NCBI GenBank assembly: GCA_963829575.1
Contig: CAWHJF010000016.1
Coordinates: forward strand, 496,001 to 560,000
Length of the DNA: 64,000 nucleotides
Direction: 5' to 3'
Source of the DNA: KACC-23026 sp963829575
GTDB lineage: Bacteria; Bacillota; Bacilli; Bacillales; Sporolactobacillaceae
Shown: positions 53,250 to 62,828 of the stretch, piece by piece
How positions within the stretch are numbered: the first letter of the stretch is position 1
Layout of the letters: each line of letters begins with the position of its first letter
Notes under the pieces: model-generated
Database searches by the model: none
Seen by the model: the letters and a program-made list of their open reading frames with translations, nothing else
What the model was told of the DNA's origin: nothing
Translations under genes and position numbers: made by a program

Positions 53250-55579
53250 TTAACGGCGGCGTTTCTTTTTCTTGGAACGGGGACTGGCTGGGTTTGGACG
53301 TGTGTCTGGCTTCCCATCACGACGTTTTCCAGCACCACCGCCACCTTTCCCACGTGGCCCACTTTCACTGCCTCTTCCGCCTCCGGATTTCGATTTTGGT
53401 CCTGTAATCACGCGAGGGCGTTCCGGACGGGCCCGTCTCGCTGTGCCTTTCATACCAACGACTTCAAAATCAATCGCGCGTTCATCCACATTCACATTCT
53501 GCACGCGTACTGTGATTTCATCACCGATGCGGAATACATTGGCCGTCCGCTCACCAACGAGCGCCATATGTTCCTCGACATAATGATAATAGTCATCGGT
53601 CAAGAAGCTGATATGGACAAGCCCTTCAATGGTGTTTGGAAGCTCCACAAACAGCCCGAAATTCGTGACACTGCTAATGACGCCTTCGAATTCCTCACCA
53701 ATTTTATCTAACATATATTCCGCTTTTTTCAGATCATCCGTTTCGCGTTCAGCATCGACTGCTCGGCGTTCCATTTCAGACGTATGCTTTGCAATCTCAT
53801 CTAAATGCGCATCCCAATGTTGTTGGGTTTTCGCATCAATTTTCTTTTCAAATAGATACGTGCGAATCAAACGATGGACAATAAGGTCGGGATAACGTCG
53901 AATTGGTGACGTAAAATGGGTATAGAATTCCGCTGCCAAGCCAAAGTGCCCCACGCTATCCGGATTGTATTTTGCCTGTTGCATCGAACGCAACATCACC
54001 GTGCTGATCACAGGCTCTTCGGGTTCTCCTTTGACCTCTTCTAGAAGGGATTGCAACGTGCGCGGATGGATCGAATCCGTGCTCCCTTTTACCACATAAC
54101 CAAAGTTCACAGCAAACTTAAAGAATCGCTCAAGTTTGGCCGGATCCGGATCTTCATGAATCCGATACAGGAATGGGACATCCATCCAATGGAAATGTTC
54201 GGCCACCGTTTCATTCGCAGCCAGCATGAATTCTTCAATTAAGCGCTCGGCCACACTGCGTTCTCGGATCACGACATCTGACGGATGGCCGTCATCATCG
54301 ACAAGATTTTTGCCTCGGCAAAATCAAAATCAATCGCCCCACGCTCACGGCGTTTTTCAGTTAAAATCGACGCCAATTCACCCATCTGATCAAAAAATGG
54401 GATGAGGTCTTTGTACCGCTCTAAAACCTCTTCATCGTCTCGTTCTAGGATCTTACGTACATTTTTATACGTCATCCGCTCGTTCGTTTTGATCACACTT
54501 GGGAAAATTTCATGGTTGACGACTTTTCCGTTTGGCGAAATTTCCATCAAACAAGAGATCGTCAAACGATCAACTTGCGGATTCAAACTGCAAATGCCGT
54601 TTGAGAGCCGATGTGGAATCATCGGAATCACGCGATCCACTAAATACACACTTGTCCCACGCTCGAGCGCTTCTTTATCAATCGGCGAGTCTTCCGTTAT
54701 GTAATGACTGACGTCGGCAATATGAACGCCCAATTGGTAGTTTCCATTATCTAATTTAATGACGTTAACCGCATCATCAAGGTCCTTCGCGTCTTCACCG
54801 TCGATCGTGACAATTGTCCAATCGCGAAGATCGCGTCGCCCTTCAAAATCAACTTCCGAAATCGTATCGGGAACCTTGGTTGCTTGTTGAACAACTTCTT
54901 CCGGAAATTCAGTCGGAATACCATATTTATGGATGATCGAAAGAATATCCACACCCGGATCATTTTTATGACCAAGAATTTGAACGACAATTCCCTCGGC
55001 ATTTTTTCGACCATCAGGATATTTGGTCAATTCTACAACAACCTTATGACCTTCTGCCGCACCATTCATATTCTCTTTTGAGATAAACACATCGTTTGGA
55101 ATCCGTTTATCATCCGGAAGGACAAAACCATAGAATTCACTCGATGTAAACGTTCCGACAATCCGGGTTGTCCCACGCGCAACAATCCGAACGACGACGC
55201 CCTCAGGTCGATCTCCGCGTGAACTCCCTTGCAGTCTAACAAGAACCGTATCACCGTTCATCGCACCATTCAAGTCGCCTTGAGAGATATAGACATCCTT
55301 ACTCTTATCGGGTTCATCTGGGATAATAAAAGCAAACCCTTTGGCATGCCCTTGCACACGGCCCCGAATCAAATTCATTTTTTCTGGCAGACCATATCGA
55401 TTGCTGCGTGTACGAACGACGAGCCCTTGATCTTCCATATCATTCAACGTCTTGACCAAATCTTTAAAGTCTTCCGCATCTTGCATGCTAAAAAGCGCTT
55501 CTAACTCTTGCAGGGTCAGTGGCTTAACGGCCTCTTCCCCCATGTAATCCAAAATTCGTTCTTTTAATTCCTCATTCAA
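53250..55579 (-). pseudogene. rnr: Ribonuclease R, frameshifted in the RNB domain
   Basis: Two overlapping frames together make a full RNase R (about 776 residues if one base is restored). The upstream frame (to 54269) has the N-terminal HTH, cold-shock domains and the RNB active site (DGEDAKDLDDAV), and then ends in AKILSMMTAIRQMS. The downstream frame continues the RNB domain (IRERSVAERLIEEFMLAANE), the S1 domain, and a Lys/Arg/Gly-rich tail. The shift is a missing base near 54303-54307, where AKILVDDDGHPSD would be restored. It starts with TTG at 55579 after GAGGAGG. It may be a real mutation or a sequencing error. Confidence 0.88.
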
Positions 55580-55666
55580 ACTTATTTCCTCCTCAATGGG
55601 TGAGGAGTTCCAACCTAAGAGGCCTCTTGTTGTATTGACGTCCTTTGGTTTTGGCCTCTAACCGGG

Positions 55667-56416
55667 TCACCCCACCGTCCAATCTAAACGTTCAAGAAAA
55701 CTGTATACATCTTGATGCAACTGTTCTTTTTCAGGTCCAAACGTAATAACATGCGCCGAGTCCTCATACCATTTTAACTCTTTTTGTTCGGATTCAACCT
55801 CGTCCATAATAATTTCAGGACTTTGAAGGTCAATCATCTCATCATTTCGTGCTTGTGCAACAAAAATCGGTGCATAGACGTGATCTAAATGGGCGCGCAC
55901 GTCTATGATCAAGTCGCTTAATTGATTGAGCGTGTCCATCGGTGCATTTTGAAAAGCTTCCATTTCAGACGCAACTTGCGCTTTTGATTTTCCTTCAAGC
56001 TGTTTCCAATCTCTCGCGTACTCAATGACCCCTTTTCGGATGTTTTCCTCCGTTTTTGCGGTCATCGGCGAGCACATGGTAAAAAGTCCTTTTATGGGAA
56101 AAGTGTATCCAACTTTGACCGAAAATACCCCTCCAAGTGACAATCCACCGACTGCAATTTCTTCATAGCCTAAATCTCTCAGATGTTCGATGCCACCTTT
56201 GACGTCTCCCCACCAATCTTCCGGTCCAGTTTTAAGCAATTCTTCCGGTGGGACACCATGTCCTTTATAATGAGGCGCATGTGACGTATACCCTCTTTCT
56301 TGGAGAAAGCGTCCAAGCATCCGAACGTCGGCCGAGTTTCCCGTAAACCCGTGGAGTAAGAGCACAGCACGCGGTCCCGCTTCGAAAGTAAAAGGTTTTG
56401 GTGGTACGATTTTCAT
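55667..56416 (-). CDS. est: Carboxylesterase (Est/YvaK)
   Basis: A 249-residue alpha/beta hydrolase like the Geobacillus Est30 carboxylesterase. The nucleophile is Ser93 in GLSLGG, the oxyanion region LLHGFTGN, and the late Asp/His are in QARNDEMID and SAHVITFG. It hydrolyses short- to medium-chain esters, and the position between secG and rnr is conserved in Bacillales. AAAGGAGG 8 bp before the ATG at 56416 fixes the start; an upstream frame would add ten codons. Confidence 0.93.
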   Translation of the reverse strand: MKIVPPKPFTFEAGPRAVLLLHGFTGNSADVRMLGRFLQERGYTSHAPHYKGHGVPPEELLKTGPEDWWGDVKGGIEHLRDLGYEEIAVGGLSLGGVFSVKVGYTFPIKGLFTMCSPMTAKTEENIRKGVIEYARDWKQLEGKSKAQVASEMEAFQNAPMDTLNQLSDLIIDVRAHLDHVYAPIFVAQARNDEMIDLQSPEIIMDEVESEQKELKWYEDSAHVITFGPEKEQLHQDVYSFLERLDWTVG

Positions 56417-56509
56417 GATGAAATCCTCCTTTAGCGTGCCTGTCACCTACAGGCAATCCCAGCTATTGTCTTATGTATTTGATATGTTCCCTCAATTCTG
56501 GAGAGTTAA

Positions 56510-56545
56510 AACCAAAAAGAAACAGCACCCGAACCTCGGCTGCTG
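56510..56545 (-). terminator. Terminator of secG
   Basis: CAGCA-G-CCGA pairs with TCGG-G-TGCTG and is followed on the minus strand by TTTCTTTTTGG. Confidence 0.75.
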
Positions 56546-56599
56546 ATTGGATCCATTTATAAGTTTAGCACACAACACCATGTTGACCAATTGATTCAC

Positions 56600-56833
56600 T
56601 TATTTAAAATAAAAACCGAGCAAGAAACTGACCACAAAGAAAACCACAGCGCACACTACTGTAATTCTGTGCAAAACTTTATCTAAACCGCGCGCTTTCT
56701 GCTTACCGAAAAGCTGCTCAGCACCTCCTGTAATCGCTCCAGATAACCCTTCGCTTTTACCGGATTGCAAAAGGACGATGGCAATGATTGTAAGTGCTGA
56801 AATGATAAGTAGTACGACGAGAAGAATATGCAT
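56600..56833 (-). CDS. secG: Preprotein translocase subunit SecG
   Basis: A 77-residue membrane protein of the SecYEG channel. Two TM segments (about 1-20 and 53-75) flank the family loop LLQSGKSEGLSGAITGGAE (near the middle). The ATG at 56833 has AGGAGGTG 7 bp in front; a longer upstream frame has no site and breaks the membrane pattern. secG-est-rnr-smpB-ssrA is the conserved order. Array 3 fills the region upstream. Confidence 0.95.
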   Translation of the reverse strand: MHILLVVLLIISALTIIAIVLLQSGKSEGLSGAITGGAEQLFGKQKARGLDKVLHRITVVCAVVFFVVSFLLGFYFK

Positions 56834-56945
56834 AAGGCTCCACCTCCTGATTACCGAACATTGTGGCATAACCACACTTAATTTATATTATATCATTTCG
56901 CTTGGGTAAAAAGAAAGAGTAGAATGACAAACTTCTGTAAGGCAT

Positions 56946-57455
56946 AGAACTCGCTCAGTTATGAGTGGAAAAGGGATTATATGAGTGAATCTCCTTCTCT
57001 TTTGAGCAGTTTGAAGATTATATGAGCGCAGGCTACTTTACGAGTGGAACTCGCTGATTTATAAGCGGAAAAATGATTATATGAGCGAAACGCCTTCTCT
57101 TTTGAGCAGTTTGAAGATTATATGAGCGCAGGCTACTTTATGAGTGGAACTCGCTGATTTATAAGCGGAAAAATGATTATATGAGCGAAACGCCTTCTCT
57201 TTTGAGCAGTTTGAAGATTATATGAGCGCAGGCTACTTTACGAGTGGAACTCGCTGATTTATAAGCGGAAAAATGATTATATGAGCGAAACGCCTTCTCT
57301 TTTGAGCAGTTTGAAGATTATATGAGCGCAGGCTACTTTACGAGTGGAACTCGCTGATTTATAAGCGGAAAAATGATTATATGAGCGAAACGCCTTCTCT
57401 TTTGAGCAGTTTGAAGATTATATGAGCGCAGGCTACTTTATGAGTGGAACTCGCC
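56946..57455. repeat. Tandem array 3: 100 bp unit, about five copies
   Basis: GAAGATTATATGAGCGCAGG recurs at 57013, 57113, 57213, 57313 and 57413, exactly 100 bp apart. Copies 2-5 are identical except for C/T at one site (after GGCTACTTTA: C, T, C, C, T). The first copy is diverged. Each 100 bp unit is built of five sub-units of about 20 bp around (G/A)AG(C/T)G. It lies between the eno terminator and the secG start, without ORFs. Confidence 0.93.
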
Positions 57456-57473
57456 CTCTTATATGCAAAATTA

Positions 57474-57507
57474 AAAATAACCGACCCCTAAAGGGCCGGC
57501 TATTTTT
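57474..57507 (-). terminator. Terminator of the glycolytic operon (after eno)
   Basis: AAAATA-G-CCG-G-CCC pairs with GGGG-T-CGG-T-TATTTTT on the minus strand, 15 bp after the eno stop. Confidence 0.85.
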
Positions 57508-57521
57508 GACTCTATTACTTA

Positions 57522-58808
57522 TTACTTTTTCAAGTTATAGAAAGCGGTACGACCGGCATATTGACCTTGGCCAGCAAGCTGATCGGTAATGCGAAGCAAT
57601 TGGTTGTATTTCGCAACACGGTCTGTACGAGAAGGTGCACCCGTTTTGATTTGACCCGCGTTTGTTGCAACCGCAATATCCGCAATGGTTGTATCTTCCG
57701 TTTCACCAGAACGGTGAGAGATGACGGCCGTGTAACCTGCACGCTTCGCCATTTCGATCGCTTCAAACGTTTCAGTAAGAGTACCGATTTGGTTCACTTT
57801 GATAAGGATAGAGTTACCGATCCCTTTTTCGATTCCTTCAGCAAGTTTAGTCGTGTTGGTAACAAACAAGTCGTCCCCAACAAGTTGGACTTTCTTACCG
57901 ATGCGTTCTGTGAGAAGCTTCCAGCCTTCCCAGTCGTTCTCATCCAAACCGTCTTCGATTGAAATGATTGGGTATTTATCAATAAGTTGCTCGTAAAGGT
58001 CTACCATTTCTTCAGAAGTTTTTACGACGCCTTCACCTTTAAGGTTGTATTTACCATCTTCATAAAGCTCAGAAGACGCCACGTCCATTGCGATCGCAAC
58101 TTGTTCACCTGGCTTGTAACCCGCTGCTTCGATGGCTTCGATGATTGTTGTAATGGCTTCTTCGTTAGAAGCAAGGTTTGGTGCAAAACCGCCTTCGTCG
58201 CCAACAGCAGTGTTCAAGCCTTTAGATTGAAGGACTTTTTTCAAGCTATGGAAAATTTCAGCGCCCATACGAACTGCTTCTGGGAACGTTTCAGCACCCA
58301 CAGGCATGATCATGAATTCTTGGAAGTCAACGGTGTTATCCGCATGTTCTCCACCATTCAAGATGTTCATCATTGGGGTTGGAAGAGTTTTTCCAGAGAA
58401 TCCGCCAAGATAGCGGTATAAAGGTACTTCAAGGAACTCAGCGGCAGCGTGGGCACAAGCCATAGACACACCTAAAATCGCGTTCGCACCGAGTTTTCCT
58501 TTGTTTTCTGTACCATCTAAAGCGATTAACGCTTGGTCAATGGCAACTTGATCTAATACACTGTAACCCGCAAGTTCAGGGGCAATGATGGAATTTACGT
58601 TATCGATCGCTTTTAAAACGCCTTTTCCAAGATAACGGTCTTTGTCACCATCACGAAGTTCAACAGCTTCGTATTCACCTGTTGACGCACCGCTTGGTAC
58701 CATTGCGCGTCCAATAACTCCGGATTCAAGATAGACTTCTACTTCAACAGTTGGATTTCCGCGAGAGTCTAGTACTTCGCGTCCATAAACATCCACGATC
58801 ATTGGCAT
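57522..58808 (-). CDS. eno: Enolase
   Basis: A 428-residue enzyme that dehydrates 2-phosphoglycerate to phosphoenolpyruvate. I start at ATG 58808 (MPMIVDVYGREVLDSRGNP) with TTGGAG in front; the longer frame to 58958 is not protein-like. Typical stretches are GGEHADNTVDFQEFM, VGDEGGFAPN, SIEDGLDENDW, VGDDLFVTN and the LIKVNQIGTL and SHRSGETEDTTIAD signatures that hold the catalytic Lys and metal ligands. It is the last gene of the glycolytic cluster. Confidence 0.97.
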   Translation of the reverse strand: MPMIVDVYGREVLDSRGNPTVEVEVYLESGVIGRAMVPSGASTGEYEAVELRDGDKDRYLGKGVLKAIDNVNSIIAPELAGYSVLDQVAIDQALIALDGTENKGKLGANAILGVSMACAHAAAEFLEVPLYRYLGGFSGKTLPTPMMNILNGGEHADNTVDFQEFMIMPVGAETFPEAVRMGAEIFHSLKKVLQSKGLNTAVGDEGGFAPNLASNEEAITTIIEAIEAAGYKPGEQVAIAMDVASSELYEDGKYNLKGEGVVKTSEEMVDLYEQLIDKYPIISIEDGLDENDWEGWKLLTERIGKKVQLVGDDLFVTNTTKLAEGIEKGIGNSILIKVNQIGTLTETFEAIEMAKRAGYTAVISHRSGETEDTTIADIAVATNAGQIKTGAPSRTDRVAKYNQLLRITDQLAGQGQYAGRTAFYNLKK

Positions 58809-58862
58809 ATTTGTCAGCTCCAATTCATCTTTAATTATTTGTTTGTTCTTCTTAAAAGCTTG

Positions 58863-58912
58863 AGTGTTGATTTTCGCTCCAGTACACGCACTCTCCGCGG
58901 GAGTCTCGAGAC
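58863..58912. repeat. Possible partial dispersed repeat upstream of eno
   Basis: GTTGATTTTCGCTCCAGTAC and CTCTCCGCGGGAGTCTCGAG resemble, from memory, the start of a dispersed Bacillaceae element of the kind at 591-699. It lies in the 200 bp between gpmI and eno and makes the falsely long eno frame. Confidence 0.4.
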
Positions 58913-59007
58913 CTTCACTTTCAATCAACCCTTCCTCTAAAAAAATCAACTTGAACATTCAAGGTTTCGATATAATTCTTAAAAAGTCATCCTACAGTTT
59001 AACCAGT

Positions 59008-60543
59008 TTAATGCTTAATTAACGACACGCCGTCCATTTCTTTGGATTTTTGAACATCTAACAAATCCAAAAGAGTTGGAGCGAGGTCTGCAAGCTTCCC
59101 ATCCGTACGAAGTTCCACACCAGAACGCGTCACAATCACGGGCACAGGGTTCGTCGTATGCGCCGTTTGCGGGTTGCCTTCAACCGTAAGCACTTCATCC
59201 GCATTCCCGTGGTCGGCCGTGATGATCGCTTCGCCGCCTTTAGCAATAAGTGCGTCAATTACTTTACCTAGGCACTCATCCACCGCTTCAATCGCTTTAA
59301 TTGTCGGCTCAAGCTTACCAGAGTGACCCACCATGTCGGGATTAGCAAAGTTCAAGATGATCGCGTCGAATTTATCCGCCGCAATGGCTTCTAGGAGCGC
59401 ATCCGTAACTTCGTAAACACTCATCTCCGGCTTCAAGTCATAAGTCGCAACGTTAGGCGATTTAATCAAAATCCGTTCCTCACCTGGGAAGGGTTCTTCA
59501 CGTCCACCGCTAAAGAAAAAGGTGACGTGCGGATATTTTTCCGTTTCAGCAATACGAAGTTGCTTCAACCCGTTCTGGGCTAATACTTCACCTAACGTGT
59601 TATCCAGGTTAGTTGGTTTAAACGCGACCGTGCCATTGACCGACTCACTAAAATGGGTCATGCAGACAAAGTGAAGGTCTTTTGGTAACTTAGGTCCACG
59701 GTCAAACCCACGGAAATCTTCGTTCGTAAAGACTTGAGAAATTTGAATCGCACGGTCTGGACGGAAGTTAAAGAAGATTACGGCATCGCCATCTTCAATC
59801 GTCGCAACCGGTGAGCCATCTTCGTTCTTCAAGACAGCTGGCAACACAAACTCGTCATGGATTTCATGATCATAGGAATCTTGAATGAGTTCAAGTGGAT
59901 CCGTATAGTCTGGGCCATCGCCATAGACCATCGCACGATACGCTTTTTCAATTCGTTCCCAACGATTGTCCCGATCCATGGCATAATAGCGGCCGGAAAG
60001 CGTCGCCAGTTTCCCGACACCAATTTTCTCAGTTTCTTCTAAAGTTTGTTTTATAAAAGTTGGGGCCGTTTGCGGGCCAACATCACGGCCGTCTAAGAAT
60101 CCGTGAATGAATACATCATTAACCTGTTCGCGAGCCGCTAATTTTAAAACCGCAAACATATGTTGAATATGGCTGTGGATCCCGCCGTTGGACAATAAAC
60201 CAAGCACATGAAGCTTTTTGCCACGTTCTTTCACGACACGCATCGCTTCAACCAACGTTTCATTTTCAAAAAACTCACCGTTTTCAATGGAGAGGTTCAC
60301 ACGGCTCAAGCTTTGATAAACCACCCGGCCGGCCCCAATATTCATGTGTCCGACTTCGGAGTTTCCCATTTGACCTTCTGGAAGACCAACGAACAAACCA
60401 TCTGCTCGAAGTTGTGCATGTGGATATGTCTCCCAGAGGCGATCAAAATTAGGTTTATTCGCTTGTGATACGGCATTCCCCATTGTTTCTTTTCGACAAC
60501 CAAAACCATCTAAAATAATTAAGGCACGTGGAGACTTAGCCAT
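59008..60543 (-). CDS. gpmI: 2,3-bisphosphoglycerate-independent phosphoglycerate mutase
   Basis: A 511-residue, manganese-dependent mutase of the alkaline phosphatase fold that converts 3- to 2-phosphoglycerate. Asp12 (LDGFG) and Ser62 (MGNSEVGH) are the metal ligand and the phospho-acceptor; HGFLDGRDVGP and TADHGNADE complete the metal site. Its ATG overlaps the tpiA end by 8 bp, so they are coupled. In spore-formers this enzyme is shut off by the pH fall in the forespore, as the family is known to be pH sensitive. Confidence 0.97.
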   Translation of the reverse strand: MAKSPRALIILDGFGCRKETMGNAVSQANKPNFDRLWETYPHAQLRADGLFVGLPEGQMGNSEVGHMNIGAGRVVYQSLSRVNLSIENGEFFENETLVEAMRVVKERGKKLHVLGLLSNGGIHSHIQHMFAVLKLAAREQVNDVFIHGFLDGRDVGPQTAPTFIKQTLEETEKIGVGKLATLSGRYYAMDRDNRWERIEKAYRAMVYGDGPDYTDPLELIQDSYDHEIHDEFVLPAVLKNEDGSPVATIEDGDAVIFFNFRPDRAIQISQVFTNEDFRGFDRGPKLPKDLHFVCMTHFSESVNGTVAFKPTNLDNTLGEVLAQNGLKQLRIAETEKYPHVTFFFSGGREEPFPGEERILIKSPNVATYDLKPEMSVYEVTDALLEAIAADKFDAIILNFANPDMVGHSGKLEPTIKAIEAVDECLGKVIDALIAKGGEAIITADHGNADEVLTVEGNPQTAHTTNPVPVIVTRSGVELRTDGKLADLAPTLLDLLDVQKSKEMDGVSLIKH

Positions 60544-61297
60544 GGTATGCGCCTTCTAACAATTGAACAAAGGACTCAGCTTCAAGGCTTGCCCCACCAA
60601 CCAATGCACCGTCAATATCAGATTCTGCCATCAATTCTTTGATGTTAGCTGGTTTGACACTGCCACCGTATTGAATGCGTACAGCTTGAGCTGCAGCGTC
60701 ACCAAATTGCTCAGAGACGGTTTGACGAATGAACGCACAGACCGAATTTGCATCACTCGATGAAGCGGTTTTACCTGTTCCAATAGCCCAGATTGGCTCA
60801 TACGCAATGACAAGTTTTGAAACTTGGTCGGCTGAGAGATTGGCCAAGCCTTTTACCACTTGATCCTTAACGCGTGCTTCCGTTTGATCGGCTTCACGTT
60901 CTTCCAAAGATTCACCGACACACACAATTGGCACTAGATCATGCGCAAAGGCCGCATGGGTTTTCTTGTTCACCCATTCATCGGTTTCACAAAAAAGATC
61001 ACGGCGCTCTGAGTGGCCAAGAATGACGTATTGAACGCCAAGAGATTCAAGCATCACTGGGCTGATTTCGCCTGTGAACGCACCGTTCTCTTCAAAGTAC
61101 ATATTTTGCGCGCCAATTTTGACGTCCAAATCTTTGGTTTCATCCACGAGTGCATCCAAGTAAAGAGCGGGTGCACAAATGACGCTCTCGACTTTGTCTT
61201 CAGCAGGAATTAACCCTTTAATCTCTTGAACAAAGCTATGGGCTTCGCCAATTGTTTTATTCATTTTCCAGTTTGCCGCAATAATTGGAGTTCTCAT
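60536..61297 (-). CDS. tpiA: Triosephosphate isomerase
   Basis: A 253-residue TIM barrel that interconverts dihydroxyacetone phosphate and glyceraldehyde 3-phosphate. Lys11 (NWKMNK), His95 (GHSERR) and Glu167 (AYEPIWAIGTG) are the catalytic residues; loop 6 is intact. It is 46 bp after pgk and overlaps gpmI, so it is in the operon. AAGGAGGA is upstream of the ATG. Confidence 0.98.
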   Translation of the reverse strand: MRTPIIAANWKMNKTIGEAHSFVQEIKGLIPAEDKVESVICAPALYLDALVDETKDLDVKIGAQNMYFEENGAFTGEISPVMLESLGVQYVILGHSERRDLFCETDEWVNKKTHAAFAHDLVPIVCVGESLEEREADQTEARVKDQVVKGLANLSADQVSKLVIAYEPIWAIGTGKTASSSDANSVCAFIRQTVSEQFGDAAAQAVRIQYGGSVKPANIKELMAESDIDGALVGGASLEAESFVQLLEGAYHG

Positions 61298-61343
61298 AAT
61301 CGTCCTCCTTGGATATTAGGCGTTCAAAAAAAGAACGTCTTTT

Positions 61344-62531
61344 TTATTTTTCAGTCAAAATTGCTACTCCAGGAAGCACTTTGCCTTCCATAAGTTCAAG
61401 TGAGGCGCCACCGCCTGTTGAAATATGGTCCATTTGATCCGCTAAATCAAATTTTTCAACGGCCGCCGCAGAGTCTCCACCGCCAATAACAGAATAAGTT
61501 TCTTTCGATTCAGCCAACGCTTGAGCCACGCCGCGTGTTCCTTTTGCAAACGCATCTAATTCAAACACACCCATAGGTCCATTCCAAATGACAAGCTTGG
61601 AAGAACGGATCACGTCGCTGTAAAGTTTAACCGTTTCAGGACCAATGTCGAGCGCTTCCCAGTCGCTTGGAATCTGATCAACGGGCACGATTTTAATGTT
61701 GGCATTCTCCGAAAAATCATCCGCAATCGTCACATCGACTGGTGTATAAAAATTCACGCCTTTTTCTTTGGCTTTCTCCATAAACGATTTAGCGAGGTCG
61801 ATTTTTTCTTCATCAAGCAAAGACAAACCTACTTCATGGCCATTTGCCTTGATAAAGGTATACGCTAAACCACCGCCGACAATCAAATTGTCAACGAGAT
61901 CAAGCAAGTTCTCGATGACGCCAATTTTATCTTTAACCTTTGCCCCACCAATAATGGCTGTGAATGGACGTTTTGGTGTTTCAAGCGCTACACCTAGAAC
62001 ATCTAGCTCTTTTTGCATGAGTAAACCAGCTACTGCGGGTTGCAGGTATTGCGCAATCCCCTCAGTTGACGCATGTGCGCGGTGAGCAGCGCCAAATGCA
62101 TCGTTGACATAGACATCTGCCAAATCAGCAAAGGCTTTTGCAAGCTCAGGATCGTTTTTCTCTTCGCCTGGGTTAAAACGAACGTTTTCGAGAAGAAGGA
62201 CATCGCCTTCTTTTAGGTTTTGGACGGCTTCCGTAACGGCAGCGCCAATGACCTCATCGGTTTTGACAACGGGTTTACCGAGCAATTCACTTAAGCGTTC
62301 TGCAACAGGTGTTAAACGTAATGCGTCATTCACTTCGCCTTTAGGACGACCTAAGTGAGAAGCCAACACCACTTTAGCATCTTGATCCAATAAAAATTGG
62401 ATGGTTGGAAGAGCAGCACGAATCCGAGTATCGTCGGTAATTTTCGTACCATCTAAAGGGACATTAAAATCAACCCGGCAAAAAACAGTTTTTCCTTTTA
62501 AATCAACGTCTTGAATCGTCAACTTTGCCAA
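61344..62531 (-). CDS. pgk: Phosphoglycerate kinase
   Basis: A 395-residue two-domain kinase that makes ATP from 1,3-bisphosphoglycerate. Signatures: FCRVDFNVPLDGT, SHLGRPKG, the hinge FDAFAKGTRG region, and GGGDSAAAVEKF near the end. It starts with TTG at 62531 with AAGGGGG in front; there is no closer ATG. It lies 297 bp after gapA with a hairpin-rich spacer, then 46 bp before tpiA. Confidence 0.97.
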   Translation of the reverse strand: MAKLTIQDVDLKGKTVFCRVDFNVPLDGTKITDDTRIRAALPTIQFLLDQDAKVVLASHLGRPKGEVNDALRLTPVAERLSELLGKPVVKTDEVIGAAVTEAVQNLKEGDVLLLENVRFNPGEEKNDPELAKAFADLADVYVNDAFGAAHRAHASTEGIAQYLQPAVAGLLMQKELDVLGVALETPKRPFTAIIGGAKVKDKIGVIENLLDLVDNLIVGGGLAYTFIKANGHEVGLSLLDEEKIDLAKSFMEKAKEKGVNFYTPVDVTIADDFSENANIKIVPVDQIPSDWEALDIGPETVKLYSDVIRSSKLVIWNGPMGVFELDAFAKGTRGVAQALAESKETYSVIGGGDSAAAVEKFDLADQMDHISTGGGASLELMEGKVLPGVAILTEK

Positions 62532-62737
62532 TCGAAAAACCCCCTTGTAGTTTAATTGAGTGTAACATTTGCTACGAAAAGATTAGAATAACTTGGCTTA
62601 TCGCAACGCACGAGATGGCGAAAGCCTTAGTATTTTCTTATATGATCTTCCTTAATCGTGAACGCGACGTTTTATACATTCTGAGAGTGAAAATAAGTGC
62701 ACGCCAACAGGATGCCCATTTCCCCTTAAATCTTTAC

Positions 62738-62784
62738 CTATGTAAAAACATAGATGAAAAGAGGAGACGGTCTCCTCTTTTCAT
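62738..62784 (-). terminator. Hairpins between gapA and pgk
   Basis: A perfect 15 bp palindrome (ATGAAAAGAGGAGAC at 62754-62768 and its complement at 62770-62784) is followed on the minus strand by CTATGT-TTTT-ACATAG (62738-62753). It may attenuate gapA transcripts or set a processing point, so that gapA is expressed more than pgk. Confidence 0.6.
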
Positions 62785-62828
62785 ATTGATTTTCATTTAA
62801 TTATTTGGGACGAATCCCGATTTATAAC

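Noticed and set aside
58809..58958. Upstream extension of enolase by 50 residues
   Set aside because: The ATG at 58808 has a site and the family start; the extension is repeat-derived and not protein-like.
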